DNA of 64,000 bases from an uncultured Lachnospiraceae bacterium (lineage in GTDB: Bacteria > Bacillota > Clostridia > Lachnospirales > Lachnospiraceae): the NCBI GenBank assembly GCA_902760755.1, contig CACWHK010000009.1, positions 1-64,000 on the forward strand, read 5' to 3'. The notes beneath the pieces were generated by a model. That model had not been told where the DNA came from. It was given only the letters and a program-made list of their open reading frames with translations, and did not search any database. The position numbers were made by a program, and so were the translations under genes. Each line of letters starts with the position of its first letter. Position 1 is the stretch's first letter. Shown one piece after another: positions 39,597 through 48,585 of the stretch.

Positions 39597-40628
39597 ATGA
39601 AAAAACATATGCGATTTCTTTCCACAGACGGGATTACAAAGATTCACGCAATCCTCTGGCTCAGCGATACCGTAAAACCGAAGGCTGTGATCCAGCTGGT
39701 ACATGGTATGGTGGAGCATATCGACCGATATGACGATTTTGCAAGATATCTTACCGGACAGGGCTACGTGGTTGTGGGCCACGATCATCTGGGTCATGGC
39801 GAATCCGTAACCGATGAGGAGAAGTACGGTTACTTCGCCGAGGGAGATCCGGCACGTGTTCTGCTGCAGGATATGCACAGACTCCATGTCTTCATCAAGC
39901 AGCAGTATCCGAACCTGCCCTACTTCATGCTGGGGCACAGCATGGGCTCCTATCTGCTCAGAAGATACCTCTCCACCCAGGGAGACGGACTGGCAGGCGC
40001 CGTAGTTGTCGGTACCGGACATGAATCGGATGCTTCCCTTACCGCAGGTCTTGTCATGATCCGCTCCAAGGCGAAGATCCACGGCTGGGATTACCGGGAT
40101 GAGAAGATGACAAATATGATCTTCAACTCCAACTATAAGAAGTTCGACACCACCGGTGCCGATCCGGAGAACAGCTGGCTGACGAAGCGTACGGACATCG
40201 TGGAAGCCTATTACAGCGACCCCCGCTGCGGATTCATGTTTACACTGAACGGATACGAGGCACTGCTCTCCACCATCCTCTTCTGCGGACAGAAGCGGAA
40301 TATTCAGGCAATCCCGAAGGACCTTCCGATCCTGATCACCTCCGGTGAGGATGATCCGGTGGGCGGAATGGGTAAGGGCGTAAAGAAGGTATATGATGCC
40401 TATGTGAAAGCCGGGATCGAGGATGTTTCCTGCAAGCTCTACCCGGGTGACCGTCATGAGATCCTGAACGAGACCGACAACGCCGTGGTCTATGCAGATA
40501 TTAAGGACTGGCTGGATGCACACATTCCGGAAGCCGCACCCGCTGATCCTTCCCTTGCCTACGGCGAGACCGAGGTTTTAGTGGATCCTTCCTACGCTTA
40601 CGGTGAGACCGAGGTCCTCCGAAGCTGA
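39597..40628 (+). CDS. Alpha/beta hydrolase (lysophospholipase/monoacylglycerol lipase type)
   Basis: A 343-residue cytoplasmic hydrolase. It has VQLVHGMVEHIDRYDDFA (oxyanion loop), the nucleophile elbow GHSMGSYLLRRYL, an Asp in the SGEDDPVGG segment and a His in PGDRHEILNE: a complete Ser-Asp-His triad. The C-terminal ~30 residues contain two copies of DPS(L/Y)AYGETEVL, which is unusual for the family. Substrate could be mono-acyl lipids or esters. Confidence 0.85.
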   Translation: MKKHMRFLSTDGITKIHAILWLSDTVKPKAVIQLVHGMVEHIDRYDDFARYLTGQGYVVVGHDHLGHGESVTDEEKYGYFAEGDPARVLLQDMHRLHVFIKQQYPNLPYFMLGHSMGSYLLRRYLSTQGDGLAGAVVVGTGHESDASLTAGLVMIRSKAKIHGWDYRDEKMTNMIFNSNYKKFDTTGADPENSWLTKRTDIVEAYYSDPRCGFMFTLNGYEALLSTILFCGQKRNIQAIPKDLPILITSGEDDPVGGMGKGVKKVYDAYVKAGIEDVSCKLYPGDRHEILNETDNAVVYADIKDWLDAHIPEAAPADPSLAYGETEVLVDPSYAYGETEVLRS

Positions 40629-40631
40629 CGT

Positions 40632-40656
40632 AGACAGGGGACGGTTCTCTGTCTCC
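40632..40656 (+). repeat. GACAGGGGACGGTTCT-family repeat, left copy
   Basis: AGACAGGGGACGGTTCTCTG is near-identical to the arms at 16313-16372. It is the inverted partner of 40747-40775; copy C of the conserved-loop hairpin lies between them. Confidence 0.85.
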
Positions 40657-40680
40657 TGATGAAAGCAAAATAACAAAGCG

Positions 40681-40739
40681 AACGAAAGAGAGCCCGCGCA
40701 CGACATTTCCCATGACGTACGCGGGCTCTCTTTTCGTTG
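40681..40739 (+). repeat. Conserved-loop hairpin, copy C (between the hydrolase and degV)
   Basis: AACGAAAGAGAGCCCGCG pairs with CGCGGGCTCTCTTTTCGTT (one bulge). The apex reads GCACGACATTTCCCATGACGTAC, with C/A and A/A mismatches at the same places as in copy B. It sits between convergent genes, ends in TTTTCGTTG and is bracketed by an inverted pair of the GACAGGGGACGG repeat. Confidence 0.85.
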
Positions 40740-40746
40740 TATTGCG

Positions 40747-40775
40747 GGAGACAGAGAGATCCGTCCCCTGTCTCC
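40747..40775 (-). repeat. GACAGGGGACGGTTCT-family repeat, right copy
   Basis: GGAGACAGAGAGATCCGTCC plus CCTGTCTCC: inverted relative to 40632-40656 with small differences. A trailing TACTGTCTCC duplicates its last bases just before the degV stop codon (40787). Confidence 0.8.
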
Positions 40776-40786
40776 TTACTGTCTCC

Positions 40787-41671
40787 TTAGTCGACTCTCT
40801 TCTTTCCCCAGAAGAACAGTGCCACGGTTCCCGGGCCCGTATGTGCTCCTACCGTTGCTCCTATGGGGAACATCTGAACCTTGCCCCGAAGATTCGGGAA
40901 GGTCTCTTCCACCAGCTGACGCATCTCCTCTCCGGCCTCCGGATCCGAGTTCGAAATAAAGCAGGTGTCATTATAATCAACTCCGTTATCCGCCAGCTCC
41001 ACCATTTTCTCCAGCTGACGCTTCAGAACCTTCTTCTTGGTACGGATCTTCTCCCGCGGGATCAGCCGTCCGAGATTATCCACATTCAGCAGCGGGCAGA
41101 TGGACAGTACCTGTCCTACGAAGCCTGCGGTTTTGGATACACGACCGCCGCGGATATAGAAGGTAAGATCCGTGGAGAAGAACCAGTGCACTGCATTTAG
41201 CTTATGCTCCTCGGTCCAGGCTGCCAGCTCTTCCACCTTCAGCCCCTCATCCCGCTTATCCGCAATCTTATCCATCAGAAGACCGTATCCGGAGGATGCA
41301 GCCATGGAATCGATCACGTAGATCTTACGGTCCGGGAACTCCTCGCGCAGCTGACTTGCTGCCAGAACTGCTGCATTGTAGGTGCCGGAGATACCGGTGG
41401 ACAGGGTGCAGTGAAGAAGATCCTTTCCCTCTGCCAGATACTTCCGGAAATGATCCAGATACTCCGAAAGACCTACCTGAGAGGTCTTTGCCTCCTCTCC
41501 GGCCAGCATCCGCCGGTAAAGCTCCTCGGGCTTCATGGATTGCCACAGGTCATCCTTATACTCCACTCCGTTCAGGCTGAAGGTGAAGCATATATACTTC
41601 AGATCCCGCTTCTCCATCCACTCCGGGGAAAGATCCGCCGCCGATTCACAACTCACAATATACTCTGCCAT
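40787..41671 (-). CDS. DegV family fatty-acid-binding protein
   Basis: A 294-residue DegV protein. It shows SCESAADL at the N-terminus, TSQVGLSEYLDHFRKYL, STGISGTYNAA and IDSMAASSGYGLL. DegV-type (FakB-like) proteins bind an acyl chain and can present it to a fatty-acid kinase; no fakA-like gene is close. The ATG overlaps nothing; 21 nt separate it from the fprA stop, so it is likely in the asnB-fprA-degV operon. Confidence 0.9.
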   Translation of the reverse strand: MAEYIVSCESAADLSPEWMEKRDLKYICFTFSLNGVEYKDDLWQSMKPEELYRRMLAGEEAKTSQVGLSEYLDHFRKYLAEGKDLLHCTLSTGISGTYNAAVLAASQLREEFPDRKIYVIDSMAASSGYGLLMDKIADKRDEGLKVEELAAWTEEHKLNAVHWFFSTDLTFYIRGGRVSKTAGFVGQVLSICPLLNVDNLGRLIPREKIRTKKKVLKRQLEKMVELADNGVDYNDTCFISNSDPEAGEEMRQLVEETFPNLRGKVQMFPIGATVGAHTGPGTVALFFWGKKRVD

Positions 41672-41692
41672 TTTATCTACCTCTTACTTTCA

Positions 41693-42862
41693 TTACTCTG
41701 CTGCCGCGATCAGGGCATCTGCCAGCGCCTCCAGCTGCGGAAGATCCTCTTCCTTCATGGAGGACCGGATGGAAACCACCGGTTCCAGGATCTCTATATT
41801 CTTCATAGGCTCCAGCAGACCGCGCATGGTCTTCGCCGCGCTGGGTGCCCAGGAACCGTTCTCGATCAGTCCTACCTTCCGGTTCTGGAAGCCCTTGTAG
41901 GAAAGATGTGTCAGCAGGTCATGCATGGGAAGGAACACACCTGCATCATAGCTGGCTGCAGCCAGGACCATCCGGTCATGTCGGAAGGCATCCTCAACGA
42001 TCTCCGCCATATCCTCCCTGGAGATCTCACTTACAACCACACGCTCCTCTCCCTTCGCCAGAAGAAGCTCCTCCAGCTTCTTAGCAGCCGCAAGGGTATT
42101 TCCGTGGATCGATGCCACGGCGATGAAGACGCCCTTACTCTCCGCCTGATAGGTGCTCCAGGTCTGATACAGATCCAGATAGTAGCTAAGGTTCTCGGAA
42201 AGGATTGGTCCGTGCAGCGGTGCGATCACTGCGATATCCAGTGCCGCCGCCTTCTTCATCAGCATCTGTACGGGAGCGCCGTACTTTCCGACGATATTAA
42301 AGTAATACCTTCTTGCCTCGCAGGCCCAGTCCTCTTCCGTGTCGATGGTACCGAACTTTCCGAAGGCATCTGCCGAGAAGAACACCTTCTCGGACTGCTC
42401 GTAGGTCATCATGACCTCCGGCCAGTGCACCATGGGTGCAAGGAAAAACTGAAGTGTATGGCTTCCGAGAGAAAGGGTATCTCCTTCCTTTACGGTAACG
42501 GTCTTTCCCTCCAGATCGATGGTATAGAACTGCTGCAGAAGCTGGAAGGTCTTTGCATTTCCCACCAGCTGCATCTTCGGATACAGCTCCATCAGTGCCA
42601 GAAGACTTCCGCTGTGATCCGGCTCCATATGCTGAACCACAACAAAGTCCGGTGTACGTCCGTCCAGCTCCTTCTTCAGGTTTTCGATCCACCCCACAGT
42701 CCCGCGGTGATCCACGGTATCCATGATGCATACCTTCTCATCCAGGATCAGATAGGAATTGTAAGCCATTCCGCTTGGAACCTCATACTGACTCTCGAAA
42801 AGGTCCAGCTCCTTATCGTTGTATCCGATATACCGGATAGTATCTGAAATATTATAGTCCAT
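41693..42862 (-). CDS. fprA: Flavodiiron protein (FprA, A-type flavoprotein)
   Basis: A 389-residue enzyme. The metallo-beta-lactamase-like domain has the diiron ligands HMEPDHSGS (HxExDH), a distal His (APMVHWPEV) and FFSADAFG, followed by a flavodoxin domain from about residue 250 (FIAVASIHGNT). It reduces O2 to water and/or NO to N2O in anaerobes, so it is a protective enzyme. It has no C-terminal rubredoxin. The neighbours asnB and degV are metabolically unrelated. Confidence 0.93.
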   Translation of the reverse strand: MDYNISDTIRYIGYNDKELDLFESQYEVPSGMAYNSYLILDEKVCIMDTVDHRGTVGWIENLKKELDGRTPDFVVVQHMEPDHSGSLLALMELYPKMQLVGNAKTFQLLQQFYTIDLEGKTVTVKEGDTLSLGSHTLQFFLAPMVHWPEVMMTYEQSEKVFFSADAFGKFGTIDTEEDWACEARRYYFNIVGKYGAPVQMLMKKAAALDIAVIAPLHGPILSENLSYYLDLYQTWSTYQAESKGVFIAVASIHGNTLAAAKKLEELLLAKGEERVVVSEISREDMAEIVEDAFRHDRMVLAAASYDAGVFLPMHDLLTHLSYKGFQNRKVGLIENGSWAPSAAKTMRGLLEPMKNIEILEPVVSIRSSMKEEDLPQLEALADALIAAAE

Positions 42863-42891
42863 AAGCTTCTCCCCCTGTTTTATAGTTCCAT

Positions 42892-44727
42892 TTATGCTGC
42901 ATCGATAAAGTATGCCTTATACCAGAGCAGGAATGCATAAACCGTGTAGAGCTTTCTCTGGTTGTTTGCCTTCTTCTCCTGATGATCCTTCAGCCACTGC
43001 AGCAGAGTCTCCGTGTGGAAGAACTCGGATGCAAAGGGCTGCATAAACATCTCGCGGAACTTCGATGCGTACTTCTCCTCCCAGAGCCACTGACGGATGG
43101 GTACGGGGAAGCCCTTCTTCTTCCGCTTTACCCACTCCTCCGGAAGCACCTTGTCGGAGCTCTTACGGAAGACGGTCTTCGTCTGATGATCATCGATCAG
43201 CAGATTCGACGGAAGGGTTCTTGCATAGCTCCAGACCTTCCGGTCCAGATACGGAACACGAAGCTCCAGAGAATGTGCCATGGTCATCTTGTCTGCCTTC
43301 AGAAGGATATCATTCGGAAGCCAGAGATGCATATCCAGGTACATCTTCTTATGAAGCTCGTCCTTGCCGCGCACCTTCTCATAGTAGGGACGTGTCACGT
43401 CCTGATAGGTGATGGAGCTCTTGTATCGATCCTTCAGCAGATCATTTGCCTGCTCATTATCCATGATAAATGCCTGTCCGATATACGAATCCTCCAGGTC
43501 CAGTGCATTTCGCTTGAAGAAGTTAAGACCACGGTGATCCCGGTCTCCGATCCACTTTCCGATCCTTCTCCTGAGTCTTCTGGGCATGATCTTCTTATAA
43601 ACCGTACCGGACTTGCTTCCGTGATAGGTTTCGTATCCGCCGAAGAACTCATCGGCACCCTCACCGGACAGCACCACCTTCAGGTCCTCCGCTGCCATCT
43701 CGGACAGGAAGTAAAGGGGTACCGCGGAAAGGTTCGCATGGGGCTCATCCGACTGGTACTGCACTGCCGGAAGGGCATCAAAGAATTCATCCGCCGTGAT
43801 CTCGCGACGACGGTTTTTGATCTTTAAGATATCGCAGAGTGCCTTGGCATCCATGCTTTCATCAAAGCCGTCTGTCTTGAAGCCTACCGAATAGGTCTTA
43901 TCCGGACGTGCCATGGTGGCGATAAAGCTGGAATCCACACCGCCGGACAGGAAGGAGCCAACCTCCACATCGGCGATCAGGTGGTACTTTACGGAGTTCT
44001 CCACCTCCTTGAAGATACCCTCTGCCGCTTCCTCTTCCGTCATCTCCTTGGTGCGGAAGGATGCATTGAAATACTGCTCGGTCTTGAAGCGCTCTCCGTC
44101 ATAGGTAAAGTAGGTGCCCGGCTCCAGCTTGTATACGTTGCGGAACAGAGTCTCCTTCATGGGAGAATACTGGAACACAAGATACATCTTAAGCGCTTCC
44201 CGGTTTACCTCCTTCCGGAACGCGGGGTGCGGAAGAAATGCCTTGATCTCCGAGCCAAAGAGCAGGGTGTCCCTCATTTTCGCATAATAGAAGGGCTTGA
44301 TACCGAAGGCATCCCGGGCTCCGTAGATCTTATGCTCCTGCTTGTCATAGATCACGAAGGCAAACATGCCGCGAAGCAGCGACGCCGTCTTCTCCCCGTA
44401 GATCATATAGGTCTGCAGCAGGGCTTCCGTGTCGGAATTCGTCTGAAACTGAACATTATGATCCCTGGTCAGCTTCCTCCGAATGTCCTTATAGTTATAG
44501 ATCTCTCCGTTGAATACGATGACGTAACGCCCATCCGCGCTGTGCATGGGCTGAATTCCGAATTCAAGATCGATGATACTCAGTCTTCTGTGCCCGAGTC
44601 CCACGTAGTCATCTACAAAGACTCCGTCCCCATCCGGTCCCCGGTGGGCGATCTTTTCGCTCATGGCCCGAACCACCTCTGCCCGGTCATATTCTCCGGT
44701 GCCGAAAAAGCCTGCAAATCCACACAT
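42892..44727 (-). CDS. asnB: Asparagine synthetase, glutamine-hydrolysing
   Basis: A 611-residue class II amidotransferase. The catalytic Cys2 is kept (MCGFAGFFG), and the GATase domain has AHRGPDGDGVF-type motif and VFNGEIYNY. The synthetase half has the P-loop LSGGVDSS and the ATP-binding SGEGADEFFGGYETY. It converts aspartate to asparagine. The gene starts the asnB-fprA-degV group. Confidence 0.95.
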   Translation of the reverse strand: MCGFAGFFGTGEYDRAEVVRAMSEKIAHRGPDGDGVFVDDYVGLGHRRLSIIDLEFGIQPMHSADGRYVIVFNGEIYNYKDIRRKLTRDHNVQFQTNSDTEALLQTYMIYGEKTASLLRGMFAFVIYDKQEHKIYGARDAFGIKPFYYAKMRDTLLFGSEIKAFLPHPAFRKEVNREALKMYLVFQYSPMKETLFRNVYKLEPGTYFTYDGERFKTEQYFNASFRTKEMTEEEAAEGIFKEVENSVKYHLIADVEVGSFLSGGVDSSFIATMARPDKTYSVGFKTDGFDESMDAKALCDILKIKNRRREITADEFFDALPAVQYQSDEPHANLSAVPLYFLSEMAAEDLKVVLSGEGADEFFGGYETYHGSKSGTVYKKIMPRRLRRRIGKWIGDRDHRGLNFFKRNALDLEDSYIGQAFIMDNEQANDLLKDRYKSSITYQDVTRPYYEKVRGKDELHKKMYLDMHLWLPNDILLKADKMTMAHSLELRVPYLDRKVWSYARTLPSNLLIDDHQTKTVFRKSSDKVLPEEWVKRKKKGFPVPIRQWLWEEKYASKFREMFMQPFASEFFHTETLLQWLKDHQEKKANNQRKLYTVYAFLLWYKAYFIDAA

Positions 44728-44785
44728 AGTATCTTACCTGCTGCCTTTCTTTCTTAGTCATTTTCCGGTGCACACACCTATCAGT

Positions 44786-44814
44786 ATTGTACCATTTTTA
44801 CAACAGATAGTAAA
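44786..44814 (-). promoter_or_regulatory. asnB promoter
   Basis: TTTACT (44809-44814), a 17-nt spacer and TACAAT (44786-44791) on the minus strand. The -35 abuts the hairpin at 44815-44840. Confidence 0.6.
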
Positions 44815-44840
44815 GAGGCGGAACCGCTTCGTTCCGCCTC
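44815..44840 (-). terminator. Hairpin terminator after the membrane EAL gene
   Basis: GAGGCGGAAC/GTTCCGCCTC, a perfect 10-bp stem with a CGCTTC loop and a short T-run on the minus strand; it ends the EAL gene transcript and borders the asnB promoter. Confidence 0.75.
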
Positions 44841-44864
44841 AAAATAAAGATCCTTCGATCTTTC

Positions 44865-46790
44865 TCACGCCTCTTTTTTGAAATACTCCGTAAGCCGTTC
44901 GATGGGGATCGGTTTCGAGTATTTATAGCCCTGCAGATACTTGGCATCCATCTTCCTGCAACGGCTCTCATCATCCGTTGTCTCCACGCCCTCGTAGAGC
45001 ACGGAATAGTCCATATCGCTGAAGAGATGGGCCAGATGAGATACCATGGACTCCGATTTCTGATCCACTGCAGAGGCCTGGACCATGGACCGGTCAAACT
45101 TGATGATATCGAAGGGCAGCTCCATAATACGCTCAAAGTTGGAATACCCGGTTCCGAAGTCATCCAGATAGAACTTGATCCCGCTCTCCCGCAGCTCCTC
45201 GATCTTCGACTTCATGATCATGAAGTCACCTTCACTCTGGCTCTCGGTAAGCTCGATGGCAACCTTGCCGAAGGGGATTCCGGACTTCCGGATCACGGAT
45301 CCGATATCCAGACAAAAGCAGTCATCCCGAAGCTCCTGGGCGGAAATGTTCACCGAGATACGCACGATATGGTAGCCCTGCTCCAGCATGATACGGATCT
45401 GTTCACAGGTCTTATGCAGGATCATAAGACTCAGCTGATGGATGATCCCGTTTTCCTCCGCCAGTGGTATGAACACATCCGGATAGATCATCCCCACCTC
45501 CGGAAGCACGATCCGCATCAAAGCCTCCGCCGTGTCATATTCCTGCGTTGCGATATTCAGTACCGGCTGACAGTACACATGAACTCTTTCATCATCCAGA
45601 TTTCCGGTCTTACAAATGTTGATCAGCTCAGACAGGATGTACTTATGCTTCTCATATTCACTGATGTCCTCCTCCGATACGTAGCGGACATCATTATTAC
45701 TCATCTTTGATTCCACGTAACGGATCAGCCCCATATAATCACGGTCCCGGCTGATGGACTCGTGGGAGTGGATGATCATGATCTTGAAGGGCATCCGGTA
45801 CCTGGGATACTCCTCATCAAACCCGTTCAGGATCTTATTGATGATATTCTCATAATCCGGATTTTTCTCCTTATCCGCCACCAGGATCTGACGACCGTTA
45901 GACACCTGGAACAGGGTTGCTCCACGGAAATAATCCACCGCAAACTTTCGGATGGTCTCCTTGATCTTCTGGGGATACGAGGTCCCCTCTTCCTCCAGAT
46001 TCACCAGAAGAAGCGTCATCATGAGAAGGTCTTTCTTCTTCTTGTAGCTGTACTTTACAAGATCATCGAAGGCCGAGGCATCCACGGCACCCATTTCCAG
46101 ATTGTAGGGATTCGAGTGCATCATATAAAGCACCGCAAATGCAGGAAGCAGATAGGTTCCCACCGTAAAGGAGGTCTGATCAAACTTCTCCTGCACAAAG
46201 AGCACTACAAAGGCCAGGACACTGGCTCCGAACACACCGGTCATAACCTGCTTATAAAGCCGTTTCCTGTAACGGATGAGAAGATACATAATGACCAGGG
46301 CAATGGCTACATAGCCAAAGGGGAACAGGTTCATTTTCTCCAGTGCCTGATCATCTCCCTGGATCTGAAAGTCCCAGTGGAAAAAAGCAGACAGAAACTC
46401 ATAAATGATCAGTGCCAGCGTTCCGATCCCTGCCGGAACCACGATCTGGTAGGTGGTTCTTCTGCCAAGATGCATCTGTTCCCTGATGTATACGACGTAA
46501 AGGAACATATCCACATAAAGGAAGCTGTGATACCCTGCCCGCATAAGACAGATCAGTGTTTCCGAATACTGATTCGATTTACTGAGGAACATATGGAAGC
46601 ATAGGCTGCAGGTGGCAGCCAGGATCAGCGTGAATATAAGAAGCCGGAAGATCGTGTAGGTCCGGGTCTTCGTGATGTAGGCGATATGCATGAGAACAAG
46701 GAACAACAAACAGGCCGTTACGACAAGGATGTCGCCGACCGGGGTATAGTTGCTGTATAGGTAATGTTCCATTCCGAAGGCAAGGACCAA
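44865..46790 (-). CDS. Membrane EAL-domain c-di-GMP phosphodiesterase
   Basis: A 641-residue protein. The first ~230 residues have about seven membrane helices. A short degenerate GGDEF-like region lies at about 235-385. The EAL domain (about 395-640) has AEALMRI, ELTESQSEGD, DDFGTGYSN and YEGVETTDDE, so the catalytic set is largely intact. It probably degrades c-di-GMP in response to a membrane signal. TTG 46790 is the likely start because AAGGAG lies 8 nt upstream; the in-frame ATG at 46772 has no ribosome site. Confidence 0.88.
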   Translation of the reverse strand: MVLAFGMEHYLYSNYTPVGDILVVTACLLFLVLMHIAYITKTRTYTIFRLLIFTLILAATCSLCFHMFLSKSNQYSETLICLMRAGYHSFLYVDMFLYVVYIREQMHLGRRTTYQIVVPAGIGTLALIIYEFLSAFFHWDFQIQGDDQALEKMNLFPFGYVAIALVIMYLLIRYRKRLYKQVMTGVFGASVLAFVVLFVQEKFDQTSFTVGTYLLPAFAVLYMMHSNPYNLEMGAVDASAFDDLVKYSYKKKKDLLMMTLLLVNLEEEGTSYPQKIKETIRKFAVDYFRGATLFQVSNGRQILVADKEKNPDYENIINKILNGFDEEYPRYRMPFKIMIIHSHESISRDRDYMGLIRYVESKMSNNDVRYVSEEDISEYEKHKYILSELINICKTGNLDDERVHVYCQPVLNIATQEYDTAEALMRIVLPEVGMIYPDVFIPLAEENGIIHQLSLMILHKTCEQIRIMLEQGYHIVRISVNISAQELRDDCFCLDIGSVIRKSGIPFGKVAIELTESQSEGDFMIMKSKIEELRESGIKFYLDDFGTGYSNFERIMELPFDIIKFDRSMVQASAVDQKSESMVSHLAHLFSDMDYSVLYEGVETTDDESRCRKMDAKYLQGYKYSKPIPIERLTEYFKKEA

Positions 46791-46954
46791 GCGTTTTCTC
46801 CTTTTTCGCTCCTCGAGCCGGTTCCCGTCACACGCTCTACACCATTTAGCATATCATAGAACAGCTCGGAAATATCAAAATTCTACGATATTTACAGAGA
46901 ATATGCAATAGATTTTTTCATGAACGATCAGGCCTTTGTTCAGGCAAAGAAATA

Positions 46955-46975
46955 CCCCGGCTGCATGAGCCGGGG
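46955..46975 (-). terminator. Terminator after the HU gene
   Basis: CCCCGGC/GCCGGGG, a 7-bp GC-rich stem with a 7-nt loop, followed on the minus strand by TATTTCTTTG. Typical of an abundant small-protein gene. Confidence 0.85.
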
Positions 46976-46992
46976 CATCGTGTCGCAAATGG

Positions 46993-47272
46993 TTATTTCT
47001 TCTTTGCCTTCTTAGCGGGCTTGCTGTTAACCTTCTCCTTCAGAGCTGCGCCAGCCTTGAACTTCGGCTGCTTAGCTGCCTTGATCTTGATGGTCTCACC
47101 AGTCTGCGGATTGCGCTACCTCAAAGGTACCAAAGCCGATCAGCTGAACCTTGCCATCCTTCTGAAGCTCGTCAGATACTACCTCTACAAAAGCCTTTAC
47201 TGCAGCTTCTGCATCCTTCTTGGAGATCTTAGCTTCTTCTGCGATTGCTGCTACAAGTTCTGTCTTGTTCAT
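46993..47272 (-). pseudogene. hup: HU-family DNA-binding protein gene, frameshifted by a ~23-nt deletion
   Basis: The first ~50 codons read as a good HU protein (MNKTELVAAIAEEAKISKKD ... LIGFGTFEV). Directly after GTFEV the reading frame runs out into AQSADW and stops at 47096. In the next frame the sequence resumes as RNPQTGETIKIKAAKQPKF and ends with KKAKKK and TAA at 46993. HU proteins normally have about eight residues (xERxARxG) between GTFEV and RNPQTG; here a single base remains, a net loss of about 23 nt. The lost part is the base of the DNA-binding arm. Promoter, ribosome site and terminator are intact. It is either a true mutation or a sequencing/assembly fault. Confidence 0.88.
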
Positions 47273-47320
47273 AGTTTTCTGCTTCCTTTCGTAATATAGG
47301 ATTTTTTTATTACATGCGCT

Positions 47321-47349
47321 ATTATACACGGCTTTCGGCGAGAATTCAA
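47321..47349 (-). promoter_or_regulatory. Promoter of the HU gene
   Basis: TTGAAT (47344-47349), a 17-nt spacer and TATAAT (47321-47326) on the minus strand, 48 nt before the ATG, with AAAGGAAG as ribosome site. Confidence 0.8.
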
Positions 47350-47532
47350 TACCCTTCCACAAGATATTGTAGATTTTTATGCAAAAAAGCACAAAATTTT
47401 GCTGATTTCATGGGATTTCCGCGTTTTAGGTTACATAAAACGCCCGTATTTTGGGCATTTTGCCAATCAAAGACATGGGAATACCCGAGTTTTCCTGAGG
47501 TTACGGCAGGTCTATCGTGCAAAACCCCGCGT

Positions 47533-48438
47533 TTATAACCGTTCTCCCATCACCTTTTCGTAGAAATCCAGTGCCCGTCTGTTTCCGCGCACATCATGCA
47601 CCCGCACAAACTGACAACCTGCAGCCGCAGCAAGAACGGAGGTTACAAGCGTCCCCTCCTCCCGCTCCTCGGGCGGAAGTCCGAGGGTATCTCCGATCAC
47701 GGACTTTCTGGAGGCTCCGAGCAGAACACTGCAGCCAAGATCCGTGAAGGCATCAAGGCGTGCCAGCACGCGGCGGTTCTCCTCCAGGGTCTTGGCAAAG
47801 CCTACTCCGGGATCCAGAATGATGCTTCCCGGCTCAACGCCTGCCTGCCTTGCCAGCACCAGAGAGCGTTCCAGGCCTTCCCTCACCCGAACAACGATAT
47901 CCTCTCTTCCGGCCGGTGAAACACCGGACCGTTCCCACTGCAGATCTATCCTGTTTTCGGCCTTTCTTTCCACCAGATCATTATGCATCAGAACCACCGG
48001 CTTCCCGTGCTTTGCAACCACCTCCGCCATGGTCATCCGGTCGTCATTCATTTCCTCCGGATGCAGGTCCTCGAAACGAAAGCCCCAGATGTCATTTGCC
48101 AGATCCGCCCCCTCCGAGAGAGCCGCATTCATCACCGCAGCCTTGTAGGTATCCACGGAGATCGGTACATCAAAGTTCTTACGGATTGCCCGAAGCACCT
48201 CCGTCAGACGCCCGATCTCCTCCTCCGTGGAAACGGGGATATATCCGGGCCTTGTACTCTCTGCGCCTATGTCTATGATATCCGCACCATCTCGCAGCAT
48301 TTCCTCCGTATGACGCATGGCTGCGTCATACCCCAGGTACTTTCCTCCGTCCGAGAAGGAATCCGGCGTAAGATTCAGGATTCCCATGATATATACGTGA
48401 TTTTTCACCTCCGGAAAGCTCCGGTTTCCGATCTTCAA
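47533..48438 (-). CDS. folP: Dihydropteroate synthase
   Basis: A 301-residue folate enzyme that joins pABA to 6-hydroxymethyl-dihydropterin diphosphate. It shows MGILNLTPDSFSDGG, the substrate-binding IDIGAESTRPG, SVDTYKAAV, NDIWGF and GASRKSVIGDTLG. Translation begins at TTG (48436-48438) behind GGAGGA. No other folate genes are adjacent. Confidence 0.94.
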   Translation of the reverse strand: MKIGNRSFPEVKNHVYIMGILNLTPDSFSDGGKYLGYDAAMRHTEEMLRDGADIIDIGAESTRPGYIPVSTEEEIGRLTEVLRAIRKNFDVPISVDTYKAAVMNAALSEGADLANDIWGFRFEDLHPEEMNDDRMTMAEVVAKHGKPVVLMHNDLVERKAENRIDLQWERSGVSPAGREDIVVRVREGLERSLVLARQAGVEPGSIILDPGVGFAKTLEENRRVLARLDAFTDLGCSVLLGASRKSVIGDTLGLPPEEREEGTLVTSVLAAAAGCQFVRVHDVRGNRRALDFYEKVMGERL

Positions 48439-48473
48439 AGCGGTGTCCTCCGATCCTCAATTTCTTCTTCCTT

Positions 48474-48539
48474 ATCATAGTTTGTTTTTGTATTTTTTAC
48501 AACAAAGGAATTGAATCAGCGTTCATTTTTTGGTAAAAT
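48474..48539. promoter_or_regulatory. Divergent promoters for folP and the GGDEF relic
   Basis: Minus strand (folP): TTGTAA (48497-48502), 17 nt, TATGAT (48474-48479). Plus strand: TTGAAT (48511-48516), 17 nt, TAAAAT (48534-48539). The two are about 10 nt apart. Confidence 0.65.
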
Positions 48540-48585
48540 CAAACTACGGGGGACTATACAGTTTTGATCTTATGGGGAGGCAAAA

